A DNA stretch of 64,000 nucleotides from Phorcus lineatus (taxonomy: Eukaryota; Mollusca; Gastropoda; Trochida; Trochidae). Below are positions 34,842-46,652 of this stretch, piece by piece. The stretch's first letter is position 1, and every line of letters starts with the position of its first letter. The notes under the pieces were generated by a model. That model had not been told where the DNA came from. It saw only the letters and a list, made by a program, of their open reading frames with translations, and did not search any database. The DNA lies in NCBI GenBank assembly GCA_921293015.1, contig OV121097.1, positions 12,835,940-12,899,939 on the forward strand. Direction: 5' to 3'. The position numbers were made by a program, and so were the translations under genes.

Positions 34842-35256
34842 GAGATAATTTTGGTTATTTGAAACGGGTGTTGTGTAACCAGTTGAAAGTTATTCAACGA
34901 ATGTTGTGTAACCAAAATAGGTTATTCAGCGATAGTGACGTCATAATGCCGGACTACTTTTACAATCAATCGAGTACCAGTGACCTTTCCGTTGCCACCT
35001 CGATATTTCAGATTAACATCACACCTATATTCAAGCAGTTATCAGCAACAAAACACAACCAAATATCACATTAAATTTGTGAATAATAAAATATTGACGT
35101 AGGTTATTTTTTGAAAAAGTACTATTTGTGTTTAAAGTAATTCTCAAGTGTTAATTTCGTCGATGAAGCAGTCGCGGCAGAGTTATCCCCCTTTAGCGCT
35201 TTGTTTACATCCTGAACGTAGAGTGCATAAACAACTAGGCCTACAGTACGCTGTCG

Positions 35257-35514
35257 ATGAACCGCCACAATGACTTGAGTCACCAATCTACTTTCCGTTC
35301 TCTCGCACTTGTCGAATCATGTCAAAATGAGAGTAGTCTCCCTTCCAACTCTGTTGTCAACCTCGCTTCCCAGAGCAATCAGACAACCAGTTACAGGAGT
35401 AGGCCTACCGAGCTCTTGCATTCCATCATCTCAGCCCCAATATTTGGTGGTACCCCAAGAAATGATAACTTCTTTGGACCAGAAAACAAGAAAATGAGAC
35501 TTGATGACCAGTAA
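35257..35514 (+). CDS. Unassigned candidate first coding exon
   Basis: An open frame of 85 residues starts MNRHNDLSHQSTFRSLALVE and ends ENKKMRLDDQ. It is Ser- and Asn-rich, with a TELLHSIISAPIFGG segment. The local base composition is GC-richer than the flanks. A GTAATT just before the stop could be a splice donor, which would make this a first exon. I recognise no family and see no convincing next exon downstream. It could equally be a chance open frame. No function is proposed. Confidence 0.25.
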   Translation: MNRHNDLSHQSTFRSLALVESCQNESSLPSNSVVNLASQSNQTTSYRSRPTELLHSIISAPIFGGTPRNDNFFGPENKKMRLDDQ

Positions 35515-35905
35515 TTTCTTGTATCTAGTTTGACAGACTCGGTGTTACTTTGTTAAAAGCGAGCTGCCGTTGTTCATCTATCGTTAGCAGTGAGACGTCA
35601 AATTTAGCGATGACGCGTCAAGTGTTCAGTGACGGAGGATCTTGTAATTGCGTTTCGATCTGTCAAGTTGTTTGCCTGTCACTGTTTATCAAATCTTCGT
35701 ACATTAAACCATATGAAAAAATATAAACTCATATTTCTGTCACGTATGGCTCTTTGATTCTTTTACAACTATAACCTTGGCCTATGTTTCAGACAAGAGA
35801 GGCAGTGTATTATTGAGCACAATGTAATACGCGCTAACGTCTTGAAATCAGTGAACATTTTGAGGTCTTCGAAGAACACGTTTCCTATTTTCCTGTGTGT
35901 AATAA
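35515..35905. other. Intergenic, nothing recognised
   Basis: No features seen. Confidence 0.4.
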
Positions 35906-36069
35906 ATAGATCACAAAACTCGTGGGTGTTGAATATGGAAAATATTCCAACTCAATATTTTTAAACATTTTGATTTATTCACTCGCTTTAGCTCGTGAAT
36001 AAATCAAAACGTTTAAAATATCTCGTTGGAATATTTTCCATATTCAACACCCACTCGTTTTGTAATCTC
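35906..36069. repeat. Foldback element, family FB-D
   Basis: The left arm CGTGGGTGTTGAATATGGAA, through AATATTCCAAC, to TTTGATTTATTCAC faces its inverse, GTGAATAAATCAAAACG, through TTGGAATATTTTCCATATTC, to AACACCCACTCG. The arms are about 65 bases and the loop about 12. Confidence 0.85.
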
Positions 36070-36107
36070 TATGTATCAGTGATATTTGAAAGGCTTCATG
36101 GTCCCTT

Positions 36108-36525
36108 TAAAGGGGAAGTAGAACTTTTTTTGACAGATTTATTTATTTAAATTTTCCCCGGGGAAAAAACACATTAGTTTATGCCAAATATATAAATTTC
36201 TTAGGGTCAAACATCTCATTACTCAACCCGATCATCCGTAATAGTAAAGTATATAATCGAGTATCAATTGCAAGTGATAACTACTTTAGGCCATTTTTGT
36301 GTGAACACCTTTTAATCATTTGAGGTAGGAAAACGGATTCGCATAGCTAGTGGTACATTCGTCTACAAAATATTTCTTTTGGTTGTAAAACATTTCTTGT
36401 GTCGAGTGTCTGGCCTTTCCATATACTATTAATAGAAGTTCAATTCGATTCAGGGGGTTCTCAAACGAAACAATTTTTTTTTTTTTTATAATTTTTGTTT
36501 AATGATGCAACTGTCCCTTTAAGAG
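36108..36525 (-). mobile_element. MITE family M1 copy, inverse orientation
   Basis: TTAAAGGGGAAGTAGAAC at the left and GTTGCATC-type inverse (GATGCAACTGTCCCTTTAAG) at the right, with TTAA at both edges. The interior holds ATGCCAAATATATAAATT, the inverse of the M1 right interior. A T run of about 12 lies near the right end. Confidence 0.75.
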
Positions 36526-37440
36526 ACAATTTAGATTTCAATCATATGAATTCAAAACCTTTTAAGTCAACTTTCAACACAGACGTCATTGCTAATATGA
36601 TTCAAAAAAGATCTTGCGTTTTGGCCTTTTCAGCATTTAATCTCTTCTTTATCATAACAATAAATCAATCATAATCGCCTGCGTTTGCTAATTTTGTAAC
36701 TTTAAATATCATTATTTTCTTAACTGTGTGTTTCATTTTTAAAAAAGATTTTCTGTTTATAAAGATCAAACGAGTTAAATGTCACATTGATGTGAAATAT
36801 CACTTCGACATTAAAACTTTGTTATGTCTTTTGTCATGAAATATATTTCCGAAGAATATTTTGCAATCTCCGAAGTCCTCGGGTTTCAAATGAGGTTAAA
36901 TCGTTGTGTGTAGCTATTAGAGACCTAACATTAATAAATAGTTATGCAACGAAGAAAGCAATATGAATACTGTAATAACTGTTCGTCATTAAGGACATGA
37001 TTGACCTTTTAAACATAGAATTTTTAAATCTCCAAAAACTAAGAAAAAACCTACCATAACGATTTCTTACTGAAAATGACGTTTGTACGTCAGATTGACG
37101 CAGAACTTATTCCATGCTTATTTCATTATAGAATATCTTATCTTATGAAAGTTGAATACATTTAGAAATTCCTTAAAACGTGCTCCTTAAAACCAATAAG
37201 GTAAAGCATAAGTCTCTGCTTGTTTATCATATGTGCACATAAGAACATGTAACTTTTGCCTAGCAACTTTTGAGGTATTTGATAAACCTCTAAGTTAGCA
37301 GCAGCACCTTTTTAATCACGGGCCGAAATGCGCGATTTTCAAATAATACCTTGGCTTCTTATGCCTGGACGCCGATCGTGTCGGGTGTTTTAATAGATGG
37401 TATTAAGAAAAATAAATCAAATGGTAACGATTGCAAGACA
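36526..37440. other. AT-rich, nothing recognised
   Basis: No gene or repeat that I could support. Confidence 0.4.
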
Positions 37441-37442
37441 AT

Positions 37443-37491
37443 GTTGTTGTTTTTTGTTTTTGTTTTGTTGTTGTTGTTGTTGTTTTTGTTT
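37443..37491 (+). repeat. (TTG)n-rich microsatellite
   Basis: Interrupted GTT/TTG repeats with T-rich interruptions. Confidence 0.85.
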
Positions 37492-37549
37492 CTAAAATCA
37501 AGCGTACCATGTTAAGAAAGCAATGGGAATGAACTTCATTTCCTCAAAT

Positions 37550-37741
37550 AATCACACACAAATAGCCGCCAATGGTTTCTGCCTCATACTTGATAATTCA
37601 TATTACGCGACTGCGGATGACCGGGTTGAGAAACGAGATGTTTGGCCCTCTGAATATAATACATTTGGCATAAACTTACTTTTTTGGGAGAAATTTTGGA
37701 GTAGTAATTCTTTAAAAACGTGCGTGCGACTGTCCCTTTAA
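37550..37741 (+). mobile_element. MITE family M1 copy, right part
   Basis: It ends GCGACTGTCCCTTTAAG and carries ATTTGGCATAAACTTACTTT, as in the right interior of 32,046-32,373. The left end is lost or replaced near the TTG repeat. Confidence 0.65.
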
Positions 37742-38349
37742 GAAATTCTTACAGTTGTGCTTTATTCATGGATCAGCGCTTTTAAACAAAAATGCTTTTA
37801 TTGACACATTAGATAAACATTTCTAATGACACGTTTCTGACAAGAAATAAAGCAGACATGTTTTTATTCATTGTTTTGTTTAATCGTGAATTCCTAGAAA
37901 TATCATTAAATACATGACGTACTTCCTTTTGTCTGGTTTTGTTTATCAGGCACAAACGCTTAAATCTTCATGATTAAGCACTCACGTTTATCATATTGGT
38001 GATGTGATTAGAAATTATTTTCAAATGATACATCAGTACCTATCTCATCATCTTATCATCTTATCATCGATCCTTATACAAGGGAATATTTCGGGAGGCG
38101 GTGTTGCCTTCGGTACTTTATTCGAAGTGTTCTAACAGCTGTACAAATGGGTACCTGGTGTAGAAGTGATGATAATATGACACCTAACCTTAAAGGAATT
38201 GTTGAAAGCGGCGTTAAACCTCATATGAGCTCACCTCAGTTATATGAAATTGACAGCTTTGTTACATACTTTCAGTGATTTCACACTAAAAAGGAAAATT
38301 GTTGGTCAGAATAACAATGTGGGTAGAGTTTATGCAGGTCCTTTGGTGG
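37742..38349. other. Intergenic, nothing recognised
   Basis: No features seen apart from a short repeated CATCTTATCAT phrase near 38,045. Confidence 0.4.
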
Positions 38350-38560
38350 AGTGGTGGGCTTGGGCTAGCGCAGTGGATAGCGCTATCTGCTTCGGATCAA
38401 GAGGTTCGAATCCCGCCAAGGGATCGGCAACTTTCTGGAGTAGAGAACTGCTCCACATGAAGTAAGGTTTTGGTGCAATGCTACACTGAATTTCATGTTT
38501 CCAGCCGATGTTCGCAGGTTTCACTGCAATGCATATCCATAATAGTATTGCGGGCTTTCT
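38350..38560 (+). mobile_element. tRNA-derived SINE, fuller copy
   Basis: The tRNA-like head runs TGGGCTTGGGCTAGCGCAGT then GGATAGCGC (A-box region), with the B box GGTTCGAATCC at 38,403-38,413. The body then reads AGTAAGGTTTTGGTGCAATG. It shares B box and body with 1311-1480. The lack of a CCA end or clean cloverleaf and the extra body rule out a working tRNA gene. Confidence 0.8.
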
Positions 38561-38666
38561 CCCTGCAAAAATAGCAGTAGCCGCGATATAAAGTACTATT
38601 ATTACAATTAAAGCGAAAGATATGTTTATGCTTTGTCTTTCCACATCACAGAGGGTTTATATGGGC

Positions 38667-38712
38667 GAGACAGAGAGACAGAGAGAGACACAGACAGACT
38701 GACAGACAGAGG
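38667..38712 (+). repeat. GACA/GAGA microsatellite
   Basis: Imperfect repeats of GACA, GAGA and GACAGACT. Confidence 0.85.
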
Positions 38713-39779
38713 AAATGTACTGTATGATAACCAAACTTAACGTGTCCATGACCATACACGCTTTTGAATCGTAGGCCATATATCATCATGGACATACATG
38801 TAGGCATGTGGATATATATACCGAAATTGGAAATCAGTAATATATACAGCCCCTCTGTACGATTAATGCGGAGAATACAGGCTATTCAGAACACGCACAG
38901 CAGAGTAACAAAGGTGGTATACTTGGCTAGGGTGAGGATGTTTGCCGAAATCCTTGACCCCGATTGTCGCGTTACGACTGGCTTCTTCTTTATGCTTCAT
39001 TGCGCAGTGTGGGGACCGTATACTAAATGTTTGGAGAATTTTTAACGGTGTACGTTTGTCGTAAAATTAGATGATGAAGAAGAAAATGTTTCTTTTTTTA
39101 ACTTTCTACAATTCAACAAGTACATTATTTCACATACGTTTTACATAATTTTCATTACATTAATTTAAAAAAAAAAAAAACACTATATGTTTAAAATAAT
39201 AGGAAAAACCAGTAAATAGCTTATATGAGACACAGTAAATTTATCAAAGCACTTTACCGATTGAAATCTTAGAATGATTAAAATACTCTTTTGATTAAAA
39301 GTAAGCACGTTATGAATATCAGATATCAGATCTGATATATGTATAAATTATATGCTATAACAAATACGCTCATCACGAAAGTTAAATACATTTTGATGAG
39401 ATTACAGGAAAAAATAGATGTAGAAACTATAACCTAAATGGGGTAGATCAGGCTCAATGGATTTATAAGAACTTCATGCATAAAAGTGTGAACTTTAAAT
39501 ATTATGTACGCAACAAATCATTTCGGATATACACTCCTTTCATAAAACATTAGTGTTATCCTATGCCATTAAAGTGACACAGATTGTATTTCAGCATTTT
39601 TCACGTGGCTTTGATGTGAACCAAAATACCTGACTTCAGTTACAATCGCCACACTAAACTTGCATCGTTATCTCTGAAAATGCCAAAATAATGATAGTTT
39701 CGTGTTTACACTGATAATCGGAAAACGGCTCTATAAATATTAAAAAGTCGACATTTTTGTCAGATTAACATGTACATTA
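38713..39779. other. Intergenic, nothing recognised
   Basis: The open frame at 38,764-39,045 has no known motif or splice context. An A run lies at about 39,168-39,180. Confidence 0.4.
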
Positions 39780-40056
39780 GTTAAATGCCCTAACTGACAC
39801 TATCAACGTATATATTTGTCTTAATGCCTGCTCTAAATACGTTTCCAAAATTACGTTTTGATCATTTGCGCGCGCCACTGTCCGGTTTTCGATCACAAAC
39901 ATCGATTATTACCCATTTATTTTTTTTATATAATAAACTCATATGCATTAGGATACCGATTTTCAGAAACAACCACTACTTCCTGATAAGATATACCATT
40001 TATGAAGTTTGACATATTTGACTCCAACAACATACTCTGTGGCCCTTTAATTTTAA
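39780..40056 (+). repeat. Dispersed repeat family R1, copy 3
   Basis: It carries CGCGCCACTGTCCGGTTTTC then GATC, GAAACAACC, GAAGTTTGACATATTTGACT and CATACTCTGTGGCCCTTTAA. The right edge is at TTAA. It is inverse to 43,600-43,865. Confidence 0.75.
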
Positions 40057-40551
40057 GGTAACCATAGTATTCTGTCTATACAATGGTTAACCTTGGTAAA
40101 AATAACCATGAGTCGGATGTGAAATATATTTCATTAATTTCGGTAAAAAAAAGATCATATTCTAGTGTTGCAGATCATAAACAAGTTATAGTGTTGCTTA
40201 AGTTTGCTCTATTTGTCATTCTTTCAAATATTGATGTCAATCGCGTAACTAAGATTTAGGCCACAAATGCTCTCATTAAATGTAAGCGTTTTGATTTTAT
40301 CATGTTGATCTTCTTACATATCTTAAGAAAAGCTGACAGTTGATGAGTAGATTCACCTATATCCTATAAGACCTATAAAAATATAGAATAATGATAAAAA
40401 TTATCGTTAAAAAATCTGCATCAGCAAACTGCGATTATCTAAGCTTTCTCTTTCCTAAAACAGTTTCTCGTCGCTGTACCGTAAATCCCTGTTTAATCGC
40501 CTAGTATAACAATTAGCTTTAGAAAATGTAAAGATGTCAGTGAATATCACC

Positions 40552-41180
40552 TTAAAGGCACTAGTGCACGCTTTTACGGTTTAAATTGGCTATTTTAAGG
40601 TTTAAGAGGACTTATGCAATCACTTAAGCTTTCTATCGATGCAATGAAATACTTAAAATTCTTTACAATTGACCTGCAATCAACAATGAAAAAATTTAGA
40701 GAGCCGCTGTCGGCTTGGACATATAACAAATCTAAGGTTAGCTGTGCACAAAACGGATAAATTAAAGACATTTGAAAGCGGCTGAACACTTATTATGTGC
40801 AGCTGTTTAATTTACCTAAACTCTGAACTGAGAACAAATAATGGATTATGTTTTATGAAAGAAATGTTGTAAATAAACCGACTAAATAACACAGCTTTAG
40901 CATTGCTATTAGATTGACCAAAGCGGCTGCCGTTTCCGCTTTTTTGGTTATAAGCAAAATCTTAATATTTCCGATATCGTAGTTCATGCGGATTTATTGT
41001 AACGTAACATTAAATACTTCCGGTCTTTAAAAATCAACCTTACTACCTGAATACGTAAATATTCGTTAAATAACTTACGAGGTAGATTATTTGAGTGAGG
41101 TTCTTGAATAATATCGAGAAATATGCAGTATCTGTGCATTCGTTGTGTTAAAGAAATATTGGTGTGCACTAGTGCGTTTA
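40552..41180 (-). mobile_element. Dispersed repeat family R2, copy 2, with inverted ends
   Basis: The left end TTAAAGGCACTAGTGCACGC is mirrored by GTGTGCACTAGTGCGTTTAA at the right (inverse TTAAACGCACTAGTGCACAC). The inverted ends of about 20 bases include the TTAA. Its 40,552-40,997 part matches 28,870-29,273 in inverse. Non-autonomous, about 630 bases. Confidence 0.7.
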
Positions 41181-42879
41181 AGTCTGTTTCTTGGTCAAAT
41201 ATATGCGAAATAGCTTTTTTCGTTTCATTCACAATAAATCTTTGTTGTTTACCGTTACCGTTCAACGTTAATGATTTATTCTAAATACAATTTGCATACA
41301 CATGTAATGGCTTCGAAAAGATAATCACCGGCCACGAAAATATCGCTTTCATTGAATCATCGAATGGACAAATGATAAACGATTGACGATTATTCAAGGA
41401 TATACGGTATTTCTAATCTACACAGAATATACATATTTTGGCTTCTTTCTCTGCGTCGATGCCAGTCGATGTTGGTTTAACGCTGCTTAAAATATACTCT
41501 ATAGCTAAATTTAGTTTTGCTTTGAAAATACTTAAGTTCAATTCCACATCACGCGTTATCTCCGCGAGGAAGGTTAAGTTGTTTTTAGTTCACTGGAATT
41601 ATAAGGTGCTTGAACTGCAAATGGCAAAAGTAACAATTGGTCAAAACAGGCGTTAGATTGTTTGACATATATTCATGAAACACTTCTGAGGTTACACAAA
41701 CTACACGCCCAATTGTAATCAACATGGAAAACCAATGCCGCAGTCTCACGGGCTTTCGTGAGAGGTTGTATATTTCAAAACCGCGACTGCACGAGCTTCA
41801 CGTGCACTTGAGGCTTTAAATACAAGAGCTTTTGGACTGCTCGTGCTGCACGTGCAAATTTAGCATTTTACTTTTCAATGCCATAAAGTCTCTGTCAAGT
41901 AAGCAGCGTCATAATGAACAATGTCAATAAACGATAACTAGAAATCCAAAATCAAATTATAAAAGAGATGTAAGGTTCATATATTTATAAAGTCAAATCA
42001 GAATATCATGAAATTAAAAACATACGTAGTTCTAATCAAATAAATTATACAATTAAGAAAATAATTGCTGGTAATATATCGTGCTAATTTGAGCAAAGGG
42101 GATTGTAGTTGAAATCAAATTCAAACTGACATTTCAGTGATGACAAAAATACTTTTACGATATACGCTAAACTCACCGTCATAAATGAACTATAACTCGT
42201 TGGGAATAGTATATATACGTCACATTTGGAAACTAATCATCCATTGTACAGATTTAGAATCATCTCAATTGCATCCTACGTAATATTCTCGCCGACGCAA
42301 GAGCAGAATCAAAATGTTATTTCTCAAATCTAACGTTGTAATATTGACTTTATCAATTTTAACATTTTTTTATTCTGTCACTGCCAGATACATCCAAGCT
42401 CTTAAAATTACTTTTATTTTGTTAACCGCTACAGATATTACAAAATTTAAGATATTAAAAACACTTTATTAACAAGGAGACCTTTGTTGGGCTACATTCA
42501 GAAGCAAAAATGTCTTACACTTTCTTTCACAGTAAATTGAAAATTATCAGTTTCTAATATTATAAACAATATAGACAGCGTCTCACCTCCTCTTAAAGAC
42601 ATTGATAAGGGAGGGTATATTCTATCTAATATATAAAGTATATTCTGTTTTACTATGGCTTCTTCCCATTTTCACGTTCACCACGTTGTATATTACTTCT
42701 GAAAGAAAAGCCGGCACACCTTTGTTGAACTTTCAATCAGTGAAGCCTGTTGGTGCAAGATGTAACTGGAAAATTGTATCATCGGTACATTATTTTAATC
42801 AAAGACGTTGTTAAAGAATATCGCATTTCCTCCAACATGCGTCCGTGAGCTTAATTTTTCAGCACCCTTTGATCCGCCG
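41181..42879. other. Intergenic, nothing recognised
   Basis: Several CACGTGCA-type phrases cluster at 41,800-41,860. No gene is seen. Confidence 0.4.
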
Positions 42880-43046
42880 GGGCTTATTGGCGATCTTGCG
42901 TTTAAAGCTTTTGACCCGACGCTTATTTTCTCAACGACCCTTGACCATAGACCTATAGGCTATACGTCTTTGCCTTGACCCAACGGCTCTTCTTAAGGGC
43001 CCGGCGCTTAATAGAGAGACCCTGCGCTTATTAAATGAAATACGGT
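42880..43046. repeat. Degenerate GCGCTTATT-type repeat
   Basis: Loose repeats of GACGCTTATT, GGCGCTTAAT and GCGCTTATTAAATG between ACCCTTGACC phrases, ending at AATACGGTAT. It looks like an old tandem or element remnant. Confidence 0.4.
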
Positions 43047-43599
43047 ATATCGTTTGCATCTGAGAATATTACCATCGTAAGGGGGAAACCTGTACGTTCA
43101 GTTTTTACAAGCGGGAAACCTGTGGATGTAGTGAAACAAACTAGTGATGGATTTTCAAAATAATGTCACCCCCATCTTGAAATGTCTGTCCTTGACCAGC
43201 GTCCAGTGTATGAGATAGCCACAGAGAATTTTATCGTGTAAGGAAATAGTTATCTCTCTTTTCTGAGATATAAACTGAAATATTTGCTAAACTGCTTTTA
43301 CAACCATTGTCGCCACGTAACTACAAGGGTCTTTTTAAAGTTGTCCATCAACATATAATTAAATGATAGTTTGTCTATACACCATCTAGATTTGAAAAGA
43401 CAATAATTCTGACGATAAAATAATAAATCCAGCTCAATGACTTTCTTCAAATGACAACATTTTAAGACGCTGTAACACGTGTTACGGAAATTATATTTCT
43501 CAACATTTCCGCAATAAATATAAATGTTTATTATCTTCAAAGGGTGAAACATTTTAAAACTTAACCAGATTATCAGTAGTTGTTTAAGAAATTATTAAA

Positions 43600-43865
43600 G
43601 AGCCACTCCGTGAGTTGTTGGAGTCATATATGCCAAACTAAATCAATGGTGTCATTTGATGGCGAAGAATCGACTGTTACCGAAAAGACACATTTTAAAG
43701 CCTATTGGTTTTTCACAGTGACAATATGAAGGTAGAACGTCGCAATTACGATCGAAAACCGGACAGTGGCGCGCGTCAAATAGTCAAACGTAATTTTGGA
43801 GACTTATTTAAAACAGCCAGGAGGGCAGTTAGGAGTTGATAGTGTTTGTTAGGTTATATAACTAG
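43600..43865 (-). repeat. Dispersed repeat family R1, copy 4 (inverse)
   Basis: It begins TTAAAGAGCCACTCCGTGAG then TTGTTGGAGTC and contains GATCGAAAACCGGACAGTGG then CGCGCG and AAACGTAATTTTGGA. This is the inverse of copy 3, so the pair could fold or recombine. Confidence 0.75.
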
Positions 43866-44120
43866 TATCTATGTATATTGGACGTGATATCTACACCTCT
43901 GTGCATTTATAAGGCTGTTTTTAGATTTTCATGGAAAACCAGTATTTGTCATATATATGTCTTTTGGACATGAAAAGTTAAGATGTTTTGATTTTATATC
44001 ACCACATATGACATTTAGGTTCGTATCAAAGGTAAATAATATGTTATGAAAATCATGGATATGCTCTTTAATACAGTCTATGTTCTCAATCCAGTCCATA
44101 TGATCACTAACACGGTATTC

Positions 44121-45109
44121 TTAAAGGCCGGGATCCGCCACTATACACGGTGTTGGCGTGGCCAAGTTGACCTGAAAAAAACTACACCTTGAAGGGAAAA
44201 AATGAGGGTACCTATGTTCGAAGTGGAATAAATCAAAATCTTCTTACCGGAAAGTTATCATATTTACACATTACATCCTTGACACTTCAAAGAAGGGTAA
44301 TTCCTAAACATGTTTGATCCAAAGTAAAAACTAAACGAGTACTTTGACTGCATTTACTTCATTATTGTTTCCAAATTTGAATTAACTATGTAAATGTCAC
44401 ATGACTAGATTCTTATCATTACCATACCAAACAAGTCTGCTAGTGGAGGAAAAGATCCATTCACAGTGTCAGATTTCACTGCCTTCCCAGCCCGACTGGG
44501 AAATCAAAACCTCCCCCATCCCATATGTCCCCCAAATATTTAGCTATGGTTGTGGGGATAAGCTATATCGACTTTTGTATGAAAAGATTATTGTTACAGC
44601 AAATGGATTTAGACAATTTTGTATAACTTTTGTCAACAATAGAGAATATGCACTTCAAATATGTCCAAACATTGTTAAAAGATTATGATTGTTTTGAACA
44701 ATTTTTAACAAAATGTTAGCAAATACAGTTCCTTGTTAAGTCTATAGTTAATTCTTTAATTAAAGATCTCATTAAATTAGTGTTAGTCATCTCATTAAAT
44801 ATGTTCAATTTAATATACTGATGATAAAATCAGCTTATCACACAAAATCAAACTTCATGTTTTATAACTTATGGATTTTTCCCTTATTATTATGCACTGA
44901 AACTGAATAGTCTACTACCAGCCACAAATTGTAGTAAAGTTTTGTGACCTTTGACCCTGTTGAGCTCTCCCAGGCACCAAAACAACCGTTACTGCCCTGT
45001 CACTCAAACACTGATTATATCTTCTGTTTATGGAATCAACCAATCAGAGTAAAGATGACAAAGATAAGAAACCCATGGGTTTTTTGGAGGTTTGGATCCC
45101 GGCCTTTAA
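44121..45109. mobile_element. TTAA-flanked MITE M2, about 990 bases
   Basis: AGGCCGGGATCC at 44,125-44,136 and its exact inverse GGATCCCGGCCT at 45,094-45,105, each bordered by TTAA. This is the piggyBac-type signature. Open frames inside (44,401-44,688 and 44,944-45,132) show no transposase motif. Confidence 0.75.
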
Positions 45110-45700
45110 CGATTCCTTCAAGGTATAAATGATTTCATGGTGTGTTATATCCTCATCTAAGATTTAAAAATGATATTTCTCTTAAAATACACCACTGTAA
45201 TTTTAAACAACATGCGTTTATTAACTCTCTAACGGCCAAGGGAGGCTAATTGGTCTTGGCAGTACAAATGTTAACCCCCTTTCTGTCGTAGAGAGTAATT
45301 CTGTCCACGTTATAATACGCTGTCAACTATTAGGTTGAAATAAGTAATTAGAGAACGGGCATACTATTTTTCATTTAATGTCCATTAATAAAATGGAAAG
45401 GCCATCAAATTCTCAAATAGATTATACCTGATGGAAACCGTATGCGTTGTCTATTGTCGTGTATTTATTCTATAGTAACCCATTCAATACAAAGCCTATC
45501 TTATCTAAAGGGATATAGAAGTGATAACAGAGGACCCTGTCGCTGAAATAGTTGTTCAACACGAACACAGACGCAATTCTCGCTATCGTGAGACTTATCA
45601 CATTCAAAGAATTTTAGACAAGATTGAGTAATGAAGCTAAATTGTCTCTGGCTAGAAATAGACGGGGGATTCGGCTTTCGCTAAAGGCGAAGCGTTTGTC
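45110..45700. other. Intergenic, nothing recognised
   Basis: No features seen. Confidence 0.4.
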
Positions 45701-46544
45701 TCTCTCCTTATTGATGAGAGCGTCTCACAACTGAATCATCCTCAAAACACTCAATATTCCCTGACTCGACAGCGCTACAACCGTACGAATCCACACTCAG
45801 CGAGGTTTTGGGTGTCAAGCGCGCCAAACTGTCACAGCATAAACCGCAGACTTCTTCAAAGCGGTGCCACTGTCTGCGAGGACCAATCAAAACGCACAAA
45901 GCTTGCACGTACGGTGCCAGCGCACGAGCATTGTGAGGTCAGAGGGCAATGAATCACGTGACAAAAGGGGTACGGAAGTGTTTGAATGGTGGTGGATGCT
46001 TTGCAAACTTTCGATGTTTTCTGCAGACGGAGTTCTTCCGATAGTTAAACTCCAATCATTGATCGTACGTGCACTTGGAATAGCCTTGATTGACGAGTAA
46101 TTTCCCGAGTTCGTTACGGAAGATTAGTTTCCATACAGCGGATTTGTAGCGGAGTATCGGAGGTAGGCTACCACTGGTACCAACTAGCCGGTCTCGCAGT
46201 AAGAGGCACGCTCTACAAGGGGTGTATGGAACCGTTCAAGGACGAGGTTAGGATACCGAACACTGATTCACTGGGTCTTGATTCCGAGTGAAAGGATTAC
46301 CGCCCTCGGAGGACTATTATACGACCCCTGATTTAGGGAAATCTGAGGGAGCATGTCAAATATTTTACTCTGCTTTGAGGATAAGTTTGAAATTCGTCAA
46401 GAAGGATATCAAATATCACACGGAAGCACACATCCAACGGCTGTGTAATAAGGTTGTGCTATGATTTCTTCCTATACTTGTCAACGCGGTCTTAACGAGT
46501 GTCAAATCAGAGGTCGGTCGTTGTGACAAGGGACTGTTTACATC
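45701..46544 (+). promoter_or_regulatory. Probable promoter and 5' untranslated region of the NOS1AP-like gene
   Basis: Sequence directly 5' of the NOS1AP start is visibly GC- and CpG-richer than its surroundings. Short open frames on both strands here are best read as by-products of that composition. A CA|GTAAGA at about 46,199 could be a 5' untranslated exon donor. No TATA box is evident. The transcription start is not located. Confidence 0.45.
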
Positions 46545-46652
46545 ATGCCGTCCAAGAAACAATATGATCTTGTCTCCGACGACGGTTATGACAGTCGTAT
46601 CCCACTTCACAACGACGATGCTTTCGAACATGGAATATCTTTCTCAGCTAAG
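46545..46652 (+). CDS. NOS1AP: NOS1AP/CAPON-like PTB adaptor, coding exon 1
   Basis: Thirty-six residues: [20 protein letters not shown] then [16 protein letters not shown]. Human NOS1AP starts MPSKTKYNLVDDGHDLRIPL then HNEDAFQHGICFEAK, so the match is collinear apart from one extra residue. NOS1AP is a cytoplasmic adaptor: its N-terminal PTB domain binds partners such as Scribble and Dexras1, and its C-terminus binds the PDZ domain of neuronal nitric oxide synthase. This exon carries the lead-in and first strand of the PTB domain. It ends AAG|GTAAGT, phase 0, just before where the human protein continues YVGSLDVPRP. The rest of the gene is not seen and should lie beyond 64,000. The start codon is fixed by homology. 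Confidence 0.9.

Noticed and set aside
34443-34943. Bidirectional promoter suggested by CRE sites
   Set aside because: No exon with clear homology lies next to it, and the sites sit in or beside a repeat block; kept only as sites.
38350-38425. A functional tRNA gene
   Set aside because: The A and B boxes fit, but the sequence continues into a SINE body shared with another locus and does not close a tRNA acceptor stem.
45708-46100. Open frames on both strands upstream of NOS1AP exon 1
   Set aside because: They lie in a GC-rich promoter-like region, lack motifs and are best explained by composition.
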